NCBI GenBank assembly: GCA_025450405.1
Contig: JANWHL010000155.1
Coordinates: 1-10,446, forward strand
Reading direction: 5' to 3'
DNA: 10,446 nt
Source: Ktedonobacterales bacterium
Lineage (GTDB): Bacteria > Chloroflexota > Ktedonobacteria > Ktedonobacterales > JADMIN01
The position numbers and the translations under genes are program-made. The notes under the pieces were generated by a model. It saw only the letters and a list, made by a program, of their open reading frames with translations. It made no database searches and was not told where the DNA came from. Shown piece by piece: positions 1 through 6,893 of the stretch (within the stretch, counting starts at the first letter, position 1; each line of letters opens with the position of its first letter).

Positions 1-2039
1 AAGTCCGCAAAGCCGGGAGCATCGTCAGCTCGAACACGTCGGGGCTGCCGGCGCACCTGCTGATGGAGGGCCGCGGCGCGGACCTGCGCCGCCACTTCCT
101 GATCACCCACTTCTTCAACCCCGTGCGCTTCATGAAGCTGCTGGAGCTGGCGCCCGACCCCGACACCGACCCCGAGATCATGCGCTACATGGCCGAGTTC
201 GGCACCGAGCGGCTGGGCAAGGGCGTCGTCCTCTGCAAGGATACGCCCAACTTCATTGGCAACCGTATCGGCACGTACGGCTTCATGGTGGCGGTCAAGC
301 GCATGCTCGACGAGGGCTTCAAGATCGAGGAAGTCGACGCCATCCTCGGCCCGGCGATGGGCCGGCCGAAATCCGCCGTCTTCCGCACCGCCGACCTCGC
401 CGGCGTGGACACGCTGGTCCACGTGGCCGACAACCTCTACGAGAACCTGCCCAACGACCCCCAGCGCGAGACCTTCCGGACGCCCGACTTCATCCGGGGC
501 ATGATCGAGCGGCGCTGGCTGGGCGACAAGACTGGCCAGGGTTTCTATCGCAAGTTCAAGGGGGCGGATGGCGAGAGCGAGATCCTGGCGCTCGACCCCG
601 CCACCATGCAGTATCGCGCGCAGGACTCCGTCCACTTCTCGTCGATCGACGCCGCCAAAGGCGCGGACGAGTCGGTTGACCGCGTGCGGGCGCTGCTGGC
701 GGGCGGCGACCGTGCCAGCCGCTATGCCTGGGAGGTGACGGCGGATACCCTGCTCTACACCGCCGCCGTCACGCCCGAGATCGCCCACGACGTGCCCAGC
801 GTGGACAACGCTATGCGCTGGGGCTACGCCTGGGACCTCGGCCCCTTCGAGACCTGGGACGCGCTGGGTGTGGAGGCGCTGGCCAAACGCATGACCGGCG
901 AGGGGCGGACGCTCCCGCCGCTGGTGGAGCGCGTGCTGGGCGACAGCCGGGGACGCTTCTACACCGCTGAGACGCCGCGGTCGTACTTCGACTTCGCCAC
1001 TGGGGGCTACGCGCCGGAGCCGGCGCGCGTCCCGGCCCTGGCGCTGGCGCCGCTCAAGCGCGCGGGCAAGGTGGTCAAGGAGAACCGGAGCGCGTCGGCC
1101 ATCGATCTGGGCGACGGGGTGCTCGGCGTCGAGTTCCACTCCAAGCTGAACGCCATCGACGACGATCTGATCGCGCTGGTGGGCTGGGCGGTGGACGAGG
1201 CGGAGCGCGGCTGGCGCGCGCTGGTTCTGGGCAACGAGGCGCCGGACTTCTGTGTGGGCGCCAATCTGGCCCAGGTTCTCATGGCCGCGCGCATGCGCCA
1301 GTTCCCGCTCATCGACCGGGCGACGCGGGCGCTGCAACAGGCCAACCTGCGGCTGAAGTACTGCCAGGTGCCGACCGTGGGGGCGCCGGCGGGGCGCGCG
1401 CTGGGCGGCGGCTGCGAGTTCGTCCTGCACGGCCAGCACGTGCGCGCGGCGGCGGAAACGTATCTCGGCCAGGTGGAGGTGGGCGTCGGGCTGATCCCGG
1501 CCGGCGGCGGGTGCAAGGAGATGCTGGCCCGCTGGGCGGACCTCACGCCGGAGCATGGACCGTTCGGCGCGGCGCGCCACGCCTTCGAGATCCTCGCCGT
1601 GGGCACGGTCTCGACCAGCGCGGCCGAGGCGCGCGGGCTGGGCTTCCTGCGCAAGACCGACGGCATCACGCTCGACCGCGAGCGGCTGCTGGCCGACGCC
1701 AGGGCCGACGCGCTGGCATTGGCTGAGCGCAAGGACCGCGGCGAGTGGCGCCCGCCCGAGCCGCCGACATTCCGGCTGCCTGGTGCCGGGGGCCGGCTGG
1801 TGCTGGAGCAGGTGGCCGACAACCTTCGCCTCCAGGGCAAGGCCAGCGAGCACGACGCGCTCGTGGCGGGCAAGCTGGCCTACGTGCTCACCGGTGGCGA
1901 CTGCTCGCCGCTGGATGTGCTCACCGAGCAACAGATCCTGGACCTGGAGCGCGAGACGTTCCTCAGCCTCTGCGGGACGGTCAAAACGCAGCAGCGGATG
2001 GAGTACACGCTCAAGACGGGCAAGCCCTTGCGCAATTAG
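1..2039 (+). CDS. 3-hydroxyacyl-CoA dehydrogenase / enoyl-CoA hydratase fusion (FadN-type), 5' partial
   Basis: Beta-oxidation enzyme that hydrates trans-2-enoyl-CoA and oxidises 3-hydroxyacyl-CoA with NAD+, in the cytoplasm. The frame is open through the left edge (first full codon at 3), so the N-terminus, about 110 residues including the Rossmann glycine motif, lies outside. Counting visible residues from position 3: SSNTS at 9-13, the catalytic His of THFFNP at 36 and its partner Glu of KLLEL at 48; the dehydrogenase C-terminal domain begins at CKDTPNFIGNR (about 78) and ends near GQGFYRKFK (about 185); a second dehydrogenase repeat follows near 215-300. A crotonase domain spans about 365-560, with both catalytic glutamates present: Glu472 in GGGCE and Glu492 in GQVEVGVG. 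Dehydrogenase-first order is that of Bacillus FadN (YusL), the reverse of E. coli FadB. A thiolase gene would be expected nearby but is not in the window. A strong hairpin follows the TAG stop. Family call is firm; the exact chain-length preference is unknown. Confidence 0.93.
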   Translation, partial: VRKAGSIVSSNTSGLPAHLLMEGRGADLRRHFLITHFFNPVRFMKLLELAPDPDTDPEIMRYMAEFGTERLGKGVVLCKDTPNFIGNRIGTYGFMVAVKRMLDEGFKIEEVDAILGPAMGRPKSAVFRTADLAGVDTLVHVADNLYENLPNDPQRETFRTPDFIRGMIERRWLGDKTGQGFYRKFKGADGESEILALDPATMQYRAQDSVHFSSIDAAKGADESVDRVRALLAGGDRASRYAWEVTADTLLYTAAVTPEIAHDVPSVDNAMRWGYAWDLGPFETWDALGVEALAKRMTGEGRTLPPLVERVLGDSRGRFYTAETPRSYFDFATGGYAPEPARVPALALAPLKRAGKVVKENRSASAIDLGDGVLGVEFHSKLNAIDDDLIALVGWAVDEAERGWRALVLGNEAPDFCVGANLAQVLMAARMRQFPLIDRATRALQQANLRLKYCQVPTVGAPAGRALGGGCEFVLHGQHVRAAAETYLGQVEVGVGLIPAGGGCKEMLARWADLTPEHGPFGAARHAFEILAVGTVSTSAAEARGLGFLRKTDGITLDRERLLADARADALALAERKDRGEWRPPEPPTFRLPGAGGRLVLEQVADNLRLQGKASEHDALVAGKLAYVLTGGDCSPLDVLTEQQILDLERETFLSLCGTVKTQQRMEYTLKTGKPLRN

Positions 2040-2080
2040 TCGGGGCGCCTGGAGGCATCTGGCCGGATTGACGCTACTGG

Positions 2081-2113
2081 ACGCGGGGCGGGCAGTCGGA
2101 GCCCGCCCCGCGT
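2081..2113 (+). terminator. Strong hairpin terminator after the fatty-acid oxidation gene
   Basis: A perfect 13-bp GC-rich stem (2081-2093 with 2101-2113) and 7-nt loop begins 41 nt after the stop codon. There is no long T run after it, only TTGTGT, so it is either an imperfect intrinsic terminator or a 3'-end stabilising hairpin. It reads equally well on either strand, but only the + strand gene ends here. Confidence 0.7.
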
Positions 2114-2143
2114 TGTGTCGCCTACGCGGCCTGCTGGGGTCCG

Positions 2144-2221
2144 CACCCCCCGGCCCCCCCTCCCCTCGGGGAGAGGGGGAGCCAGAAGGAAGCGCCCAGC
2201 CGCGGGGCGAGGGGGAGGCGG
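2144..2221. repeat. REP-like C-rich/G-rich palindromic tract
   Basis: A pyrimidine run (2144-2167, nearly all C with a few T) flips at once into a purine run (2168-2180, GGGGAGAGGGGG-like), forming an imperfect inverted repeat. A second G-rich block, GCGGGGCGAGGGGGAGG, follows near 2202-2218. Intergenic elements of this form recur in many GC-rich genomes; that this one is multicopy is inferred, since only one copy lies in the window. Confidence 0.4.
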
Positions 2222-2372
2222 AGCCCACATCCACATGGCACGACGCGACGTGCGTGACTCATCCCGGCGAGGGGCCTCCGGCCGCGCGGTCTACCGGCGG
2301 GGACGCGCCAGATTTGGGATGGCTCATCCAGATCGCCGGACCCGCGTGTATCGCAATTGATGGGCTGGCGTG

Positions 2373-2392
2373 CCGCGCACGCGCGTGCGCGG
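2373..2392. repeat. Perfect 20-bp palindrome
   Basis: Every base from 2373 to 2392 pairs with its symmetric partner: CCGCGCACGC followed by its exact reverse complement. The alternating purine-pyrimidine CGCGCACGCGCG character could also favour Z-DNA. There is no spacer, so as RNA it would form only a short tight hairpin; a protein-binding site is equally possible. Confidence 0.55.
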
Positions 2393-2665
2393 GGGAGCGC
2401 GCGTCGCCTACACTCATGGTGCACGCGACGCCATCCAGTGCGGGTCGCTAATTGCCACTCTGAAATGAATTCGCCATGCTCAGACCGTGCTCTACGGGCG
2501 GGCGGCGCCGGGCCGGTCACAAAGCGATGTGAGCGAGTACCAGCCCGCTAGTACTGTCCTTGATAGTCCCCTTGATTGATGGGGTCGCGGGGCGTTACAC
2601 TCGAGATTACTCGCGCGCGGCGGCGGGGTTGTTGGCGTGACCAATTCGGGGGCGGCCGTGAACTC

Positions 2666-2678
2666 GCATTCTGAATGC
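2666..2678. promoter_or_regulatory. Operator-like palindrome GCATTC-T-GAATGC
   Basis: A perfect 6+1+6 inverted repeat sits in the locally AT-richer stretch about 230 bp upstream of the Tat-substrate gene. Size and symmetry suit a dimeric repressor or activator site, but no regulator is encoded in the window and a chance occurrence is possible. Confidence 0.25.
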
Positions 2679-2890
2679 CACCAAGGGTTACTCACTGCTC
2701 AGCCGCTCGTTGTAAATTCAGATGGACTCCGCGAATTTGCGTGGGGGTGCCGCTGGGTGGCAGTCCTCTTTGGATGGAGCGCAGCTCAGCAACCGCACTG
2801 GTGATCTACATCGGTGCACGGTGACTATGGCCCGCGCGCCGACTGCCGGCGCGCCAGCACCAATCCAGCCATGGGGCAGCCGCGGCACGT

Positions 2891-2895
2891 GGAGG
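2891..2895 (+). promoter_or_regulatory. Ribosome binding site fixing the 2904 start
   Basis: GGAGG lies 8 nt before ATG 2904 and only 2 nt before ATG 2898, which favours the later start (MSDQ). No comparable site precedes the internal methionines just before the Tat motif. Confidence 0.6.
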
Positions 2896-2903
2896 ATATG
2901 ACG

Positions 2904-3962
2904 ATGAGTGACCAGCCTGAGGACACACAGTCCATGACCCCGCCGGACGACGACGGCGCGCCGGGCATGTCTGACATGCCTGAGATGCCTGACACGCCAG
3001 ACACCATCGAAGCTGCCCCCGCGCCTGAAGCTGCCCAAGCGCCCCAGATCCTGGACGAGGCGGAAGCCGCGGAGACACCCGGGACCCCAGAGGTCGAGCA
3101 GAGCCCGGTCGTGAGCGCGTCCGCGGAGGTGCCAGACGGCGACGACGCGGCCAGTGACGCGTTTTCTACGCCAGACAGGGCCGAAGCGACCCAGATACTG
3201 GAAGCCGTCGAAGCGGATGAGGTGTCGGACGGCGACGAACCGGAGGAGCTCGCGGGTCTCACCGCCGCGATTGATGCGCCGGACGATGCTGATGTGGCGC
3301 CGATTCTGGACGTGGCGGCACCCACGCCCGATGTCTCCGTGCCAACGCACATTCTGTCCGCCGCTGGAGCGCCGGATGCGCCCGAGAGCGTCGTTCCCGA
3401 GAGCGTCGTTCCCGAGAGCGTCGTTCCCCAGAGCATCACGGCAAGTGGCGACACGGGCAACTGGCCCGTCGTCGTCGTCGACGAGTTCCGCGCGCGCCCC
3501 ATGCGTCTGCCGGGCAGCGGGATGCCCAGCCGGCGCGCGTTCCTGCGCGCCGCGGTGGTCGGTGCGGCCACCGTCGCCGCCGCGAGCGCGGCCGTGGAGT
3601 TCGGGCCGAAGTTCCTCGGCAGTATTGGCGTGGCCCACGCCGTCCCCAGCCCGAACGTCTGCTACGACCTGCTCAAGGACGCGCAGAATGACAAGGGCGT
3701 CGGCATGGTGTACATCGACGTGGCCTACCAACACAACGTCCAAGTTGGCAGCACCATTACCGTTAGCGGCACCGTCGCCGGCAGTTCCTGTGCCCACATC
3801 GACAACAAGACGCAGACCGGCCTGACCGTCACGGCCGTGACCATCACCACGCAGGGCACCAACATGTACTTGCAGATCACCGTCTCGACCAATCTCGAAC
3901 AGTACAAGCACACCCACGCTCCGGACTGCGCCAAGACCTGCGTCTACGTCACATCATTCTAA
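2904..3962 (+). CDS. Tat-exported protein with long acidic low-complexity N-terminal region
   Basis: I do not recognise the family. The start is ATG at 2904 (MSDQPED), 8 nt after GGAGG at 2891-2895; an in-frame ATG at 2898 is too close to that site. The 352-residue product has three parts. Residues 1-200 are acidic and rich in Pro, Ala, Asp, Glu, Ser and Thr, with a loose recurring Ile-Leu motif (at 49, 98, 134, 150) and three PESVV units (160-174) plus a degenerate fourth. Residues 209-215 read SRRAFLR, a twin-arginine motif, followed by an Ala/Val-rich hydrophobic stretch and AHA, so signal peptidase should cut after Ala246. The mature part, 247-352, is Thr/Val-rich and probably beta-stranded, with Cys253, Cys296, Cys342 and Cys346, enough for two disulfides. 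A Tat signal this deep in a protein is odd; an internal start at ATG 3501 or 3522 would give an ordinary Tat precursor but lacks a good ribosome site. A terminator-like hairpin follows. Confidence 0.8.
   Translation: MSDQPEDTQSMTPPDDDGAPGMSDMPEMPDTPDTIEAAPAPEAAQAPQILDEAEAAETPGTPEVEQSPVVSASAEVPDGDDAASDAFSTPDRAEATQILEAVEADEVSDGDEPEELAGLTAAIDAPDDADVAPILDVAAPTPDVSVPTHILSAAGAPDAPESVVPESVVPESVVPQSITASGDTGNWPVVVVDEFRARPMRLPGSGMPSRRAFLRAAVVGAATVAAASAAVEFGPKFLGSIGVAHAVPSPNVCYDLLKDAQNDKGVGMVYIDVAYQHNVQVGSTITVSGTVAGSSCAHIDNKTQTGLTVTAVTITTQGTNMYLQITVSTNLEQYKHTHAPDCAKTCVYVTSF
3381..3440 (+). repeat. In-frame 15-bp tandem repeat encoding PESVV
   Basis: Three identical 15-bp units (3381-3395, 3396-3410, 3411-3425) and a diverged fourth (3426-3440, encoding PQSIT) lie in the acidic region just before the Tat signal. 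Identity at the DNA level, not just the protein level, points to recent slippage expansion. Gain or loss of units would keep the frame. Confidence 0.9.
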
Positions 3963-3999
3963 CAAATCTCCCTGTGCCGTCGCGCGCGGACCGAGAACC

Positions 4000-4035
4000 A
4001 GGCCGCGCCGCCCAGGTGTCTGGGCGGCGTGGCCT
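4000..4035 (+). terminator. Hairpin terminator after the Tat-substrate gene
   Basis: A 16-bp stem (4000-4015 with 4020-4035) containing one G-T wobble and a GTGT loop starts 37 nt after the stop codon. No T tract follows. It separates the Tat-substrate gene from the STAS operon. Confidence 0.7.
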
Positions 4036-4052
4036 CGTCGCGTTCATGCCCG

Positions 4053-4061
4053 TGGTATGCT
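4053..4061 (+). promoter_or_regulatory. Extended -10 element for the STAS operon
   Basis: TGGTATGCT matches an extended -10 (TGn plus a TATAAT-like hexamer). No good -35 is visible 16-18 nt upstream. Transcription would start near 4068, leaving a leader of about 165 nt before the STAS gene, in which I see no known RNA motif. Confidence 0.3.
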
Positions 4062-4233
4062 TGTGTTCAGCCGCGCCTATCCGCGACGATGAACGGTGAC
4101 GGCGGTCTCGGTCCGCGGACATGGTGACCGACGCTGGCGCTGGATCTGGACGCCGCAACGCGAACCGGCGACCGCACTGATACACGGGCGGCCGGTGCGG
4201 AGAGAGCGCATGAGACGCGAGAGGGGGCGCGAC

Positions 4234-4605
4234 ATGGCGAATGAGGACCGGTTGCGGCTGACGGTGCGTCAGATCGACGCGAGCACGAGCATCATCGGCA
4301 TTCTCGGTGAGCTGACCATCGACGCGGAGACGGCGCTGCTGGCGGCGTATGACGAGGCGTGCGGACCCGACACACGCGCGGTCATCCTCGACTTCAGCGG
4401 GCTAACGTACATGAACAGCGGCGGCATCGGGCTGCTGGTGACCCTGATGATCCGGATGCAACGGCAGCGGCAGCGATTGCTCGCCTTTGGGCTGAGCGAG
4501 CACTACCGGAAGATCCTCGACATGACGCGGCTGGAAGACGTGATCGGCGTCCACGACTCGGAGGCCGCGGCCCTGGCGGCGGCCCACACGCCACAGACGC
4601 CGTGA
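4234..4605 (+). CDS. STAS-domain protein, anti-sigma factor antagonist-like
   Basis: Single STAS domain, 123 residues, the usual size for SpoIIAA/RsbV-type proteins, which release a sigma factor by binding its anti-sigma kinase when unphosphorylated. The key loop reads LDFSGLTYMNSGGIGLL at about 49-65; the Ser of NSGG aligns with the phosphorylated Ser58 of SpoIIAA, with Asn replacing the preceding Asp and Gly replacing the second Ser. The C-terminal part (LSEHYRKILDMTRL) is the usual helix after the fourth strand. Start ATG 4234 (MANED) has AGGGGG at 4222-4227; ATG 4210, with GGAGAG upstream, would add eight residues and cannot be excluded. The stop overlaps the next gene's GTG, so the two are translationally coupled. 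No anti-sigma kinase or PP2C phosphatase is in the window, so partners are unknown. It could also act as a plain STAS adaptor for the neighbouring membrane sensor. Confidence 0.87.
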   Translation: MANEDRLRLTVRQIDASTSIIGILGELTIDAETALLAAYDEACGPDTRAVILDFSGLTYMNSGGIGLLVTLMIRMQRQRQRLLAFGLSEHYRKILDMTRLEDVIGVHDSEAAALAAAHTPQTP

Positions 4606-5918
4606 GCGCTCCCAAGCATCGCGTCATCCCCCTGCTGCTCCGCCCTCTGCTGCTCCGCCCGCTGACGCTCCGCACCGCCTGGGTGGCCACGGCGGTCGGG
4701 TGCCTGGCGGCGCTGTTCGTCAGCCTGCCTGGGCGTATCCAGCATCTGGCCGTGGTGTCCGACCCAGACGTGCGGGCGGGCCTCGCGCGGCTGCGCATCA
4801 GCCCACAGGCGTACATGGGGTACCACATTGGCTTCGACACCCTGACGGTGGCTGGGTACTTCCTCGTGGCGTTGATCATCGTGCTGCGCCGGCGGGGCGA
4901 CGCCATGGCGGGCTTCGTGGCGCTGGTGCTGATAGCGTTCGGCTGCGCCCTGCCCAGCGTGGTCTATGCCCTGGCGGCCAGCGTACCGCTCTGGGACGCG
5001 CCCCCGGGTCCCGTTCAGAGCGTGGGCTGGCTGCTCTTGCTCGTCTTCGCGTACGTCTTTCCTGACGGGCGCTTCGTGCCCCGCTGGACCTCCCTTCTGG
5101 CGCTGGGCGCGGCGGCGTGGACCGGCGGCTTCTTCGTCTTCGGTGACACGCTGTTCAGTGGACGACCGCTCGCGATCGCGGCGGCGCTGGCGGTCTGGGT
5201 TGGGTGGTTCGCCACGGGCGCCGCGGCGCAGTTCTATCGCTACCTCTTCGTCGAGTCGCCCATGCAACGCCAGCAGACGAAGTTGGTGGTCCTCGGCTTT
5301 GCCGGCACGCTCTTTGGGGTCCTGGTGGCGGTCGCCGCGCATGTGGCGGCGCTCGCGGGCGTGTCGGCTCCCGCCGATGCCGCGCTGCTGCGCCTGGCGT
5401 CGACGGCGGTGTTTAGCCTCTCGGCCCTGCTGCTGCCGATCGCCATCGCGCTGGCGATGTTGCGCTACCGGCTCTTCGACGTGGATATCGTCATCAACCG
5501 GGCGATCGTCTATGGCACGGTGACCGGGCTGCTGGCCCTCGTCTACACTGGGTGCGTCGGGTTGCTGAACCTGGCGCTGGGCATCGTGGTGGCGCGCGCC
5601 CCGTCGGTGGCGATCGTGGCGGCGACCCTGGCCACCGCCGCGCTCTTCCAGCCGCTGCGCGGACGGGTCCAGGCGCGTGTAGATCAGCGCTTCGATCGCG
5701 GCCGGTACGATGCGCGGCGCACGCTGGAGGCGTTTGGTGCCGTGGCGCGCGAGCGCGTGGATCTCAGCGATCTGGCTGGCGACCTGGTGTCCGTGGTGGA
5801 CCAGACGATGCGGCCGAGCCATGTCTCACTCTGGCTCAGACCGTCGGGCGCATCCCCCGAGCCGGAGGGTGCCGGCGTTGCCGCGGTCACCGCACCGGAT
5901 GCGCGTGCAGAGAGCTGA
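4602..5918 (+). CDS. Polytopic membrane sensor related to histidine-kinase input modules, no kinase domain
   Basis: A 438-residue membrane protein starting at GTG 4602, which overlaps the STAS stop in a GTGA junction; it has no clear ribosome site of its own, as expected for coupling. Hydrophobic segments lie near 25-42, 78-95, 103-127, 141-153, 164-181, about 188-208, 222-245, about 262-285 and 300-345. Motifs shared with the input modules of GC-rich Gram-positive and Chloroflexota sensor kinases are FPDGRFVPRW (153-162), ESPMQRQQTK, LRYRLFDVDIVINR and, after the last helix, the linker RFDRGRYDARRTLEAF and HVSLWLRP. In full kinases this linker leads into GAF, HisKA or HATPase domains; here the protein ends about 30 residues later, without an H-box or ATP-binding motifs. 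It probably senses at the membrane and signals through another protein, the STAS product being the obvious candidate. The last 32 bp overlap the convergent protease gene. Confidence 0.82.
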   Translation: MSAPKHRVIPLLLRPLLLRPLTLRTAWVATAVGCLAALFVSLPGRIQHLAVVSDPDVRAGLARLRISPQAYMGYHIGFDTLTVAGYFLVALIIVLRRRGDAMAGFVALVLIAFGCALPSVVYALAASVPLWDAPPGPVQSVGWLLLLVFAYVFPDGRFVPRWTSLLALGAAAWTGGFFVFGDTLFSGRPLAIAAALAVWVGWFATGAAAQFYRYLFVESPMQRQQTKLVVLGFAGTLFGVLVAVAAHVAALAGVSAPADAALLRLASTAVFSLSALLLPIAIALAMLRYRLFDVDIVINRAIVYGTVTGLLALVYTGCVGLLNLALGIVVARAPSVAIVAATLATAALFQPLRGRVQARVDQRFDRGRYDARRTLEAFGAVARERVDLSDLAGDLVSVVDQTMRPSHVSLWLRPSGASPEPEGAGVAAVTAPDARAES

Positions 5919-6726
5919 AAATGGCGACGGCGGCGACGCCGTTGTTGAGGGCGTGCAGCAGGATGCCGGGCCAGAGTGAGCCCGTGCGCCAGCGCAGAAC
6001 GGCCAGCACCAGCCCGATGACCACTAGCGGCACGAACGACCCGAGGTCGGCATGGGCCAGGCCAAACACGACGGCGCTCACGCCGACGGCCGCCCAGACC
6101 GGCATCCGCTGGGCAAGGCCAGTGAAGAGGAAACCGCGGAAGAAGACCTCCTCGCAGACCGGCGCGACGACGATGGACACGATGAGCGCCGCGAGGACGA
6201 TGGCCGGCTCGTACGCCGCCTGTCGCGCCAGGGCATCGGCGTTGGTGGAGACGCGGAGCAGGCTGTAGAGGGCGGAGAAGCCGTAGATGACGATCCACCC
6301 GCCGATGAAGAGCGCGACGGCCGGGGCGAAGGCGAAGCCCCGCCAGCCCAGGGCGATGAGGCCGGAACGGCGCGGTGTCCCCGCCGGGCGGCGCGTGAAC
6401 GCGATGTAAAGCGGGGCGATGAGGAAGACCGCCTCGACCAGCGCGGATGCGATGCCCACCACGACCGCCTGCGCGCTGTCGTCATGCGCGGACAGCGGCG
6501 CCGTCGGCGGCGCGGACTGTGGGGCGAGCTGGGAGGCGACGATGAGCGTGAAGAGTGGGACGACCGTGAGCGCCGCGCCGATGAGGGTCTGGCGGAGGGT
6601 CCAGGGGACGGTGAGCGCCGGGGGCGTGGGCCAGAGGGAACCGCGGCTACCAGTGGCGCGAGGGGTGGGCGCGGGGATGCCGCCCGGAGCGTCCGGCTGG
6701 TCGGGCTGGGCGTCGAGGCGCGCCAT
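5887..6726 (-). CDS. CPBP family intramembrane glutamic endopeptidase
   Basis: Integral-membrane protease of the CAAX-processing/bacteriocin-processing (Abi) family, 279 residues. After a Pro-rich cytoplasmic N-terminus (1-40), membrane segments lie near 48-64, 86-110, 131-155, 175-191, 209-224, 231-244 and 252-272. The three catalytic motifs are intact: EExxxR at Glu192-Glu193-Arg197 (CEEVFFR), FxxxH with His225 (FGLAH) and HxxxN at His258-Asn262 (HALNN). Bacterial members have been linked to prenyl-protein-like cleavage, bacteriocin immunity and regulated proteolysis; the substrate here is unknown. The start is ATG at 6726, with AAGGA about 12 nt upstream, a rather long spacing. It shares strand with the SMP-30-like gene, but 167 bp and a separate candidate promoter lie between. 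The 3' end overlaps the convergent sensor gene by 32 bp. Confidence 0.88.
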   Translation of the reverse strand: MARLDAQPDQPDAPGGIPAPTPRATGSRGSLWPTPPALTVPWTLRQTLIGAALTVVPLFTLIVASQLAPQSAPPTAPLSAHDDSAQAVVVGIASALVEAVFLIAPLYIAFTRRPAGTPRRSGLIALGWRGFAFAPAVALFIGGWIVIYGFSALYSLLRVSTNADALARQAAYEPAIVLAALIVSIVVAPVCEEVFFRGFLFTGLAQRMPVWAAVGVSAVVFGLAHADLGSFVPLVVIGLVLAVLRWRTGSLWPGILLHALNNGVAAVAIFSSLHAHPVR

Positions 6727-6783
6727 CGGGTGATCCAATCCTTGGGGGCTACTTTGCCTGTGCGGGCCAGGGGCTCCTCTGCC

Positions 6784-6792
6784 ATTGTAGCA
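6784..6792 (-). promoter_or_regulatory. Extended -10 element for the protease gene
   Basis: Read on the minus strand this is TGCTACAAT, a good extended -10, giving a leader of about 50 nt before ATG 6726. No clear -35 is seen. It lies at the edge of a 15-bp tandem duplication, whose second copy carries the partial match TGCTACCGA. Confidence 0.35.
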
Positions 6793-6816
6793 CCTGGTTC
6801 GGTAGCACCTGGTTCG
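6787..6816. repeat. 15-bp perfect tandem duplication
   Basis: Two adjacent identical copies (6787-6801, 6802-6816) of GTAGCACCTGGTTCG lie in the spacer between the protease and SMP-30-like genes, over the candidate promoter of the protease. Confidence 0.9.
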
Positions 6817-6893
6817 CCGTCCGCTCCGCCGAGCCCGTGGACGGATGGGAGCGGCGTCCAGATGCTGTGCGGGATCGGACCCTATCAGGCGTT

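Larger units (their letters stand above)
2114..2903. other. Gene-poor spacer before the Tat-substrate gene
   Basis: No reading frame here has a convincing start, coding bias or recognisable protein. It contains the REP-like tract, a perfect 20-bp palindrome at 2373-2392 and a 13-bp palindrome at 2666-2678. GC content drops between about 2450 and 2730, as expected of a regulatory region. A weak promoter candidate, TTGATT (2572-2577), 18 nt, TACACT (2596-2601), points towards the gene at 2904 but would leave a leader of about 300 nt. I see no known riboswitch or small RNA. Confidence 0.5.

Noticed and set aside
1007..1873. Minus-strand open frame inside the dehydrogenase/hydratase gene
   Set aside because: Ser/Ala/Arg-rich shadow of a crotonase domain whose catalytic residues are intact on the + strand.
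2122..2520. Minus-strand 132-codon frame in the spacer
   Set aside because: It crosses the REP-like tract, has an Arg/Pro/Gly-rich random composition and no supporting start signal.
2718..3917. Long open frame (about 399 codons) on the minus strand opposite the Tat-substrate gene
   Set aside because: It mirrors the GC-rich codon pattern of the + strand gene, is full of Arg/Gly/His low complexity, and shows no domain or ribosome site. The + strand frame has a good ribosome site and a Tat signal.
4503..5822. Long minus-strand open frame opposite the membrane sensor
   Set aside because: Its product is almost entirely Arg/Gln/His/Glu-rich, typical of the antisense of a hydrophobic membrane protein; no recognisable motif.
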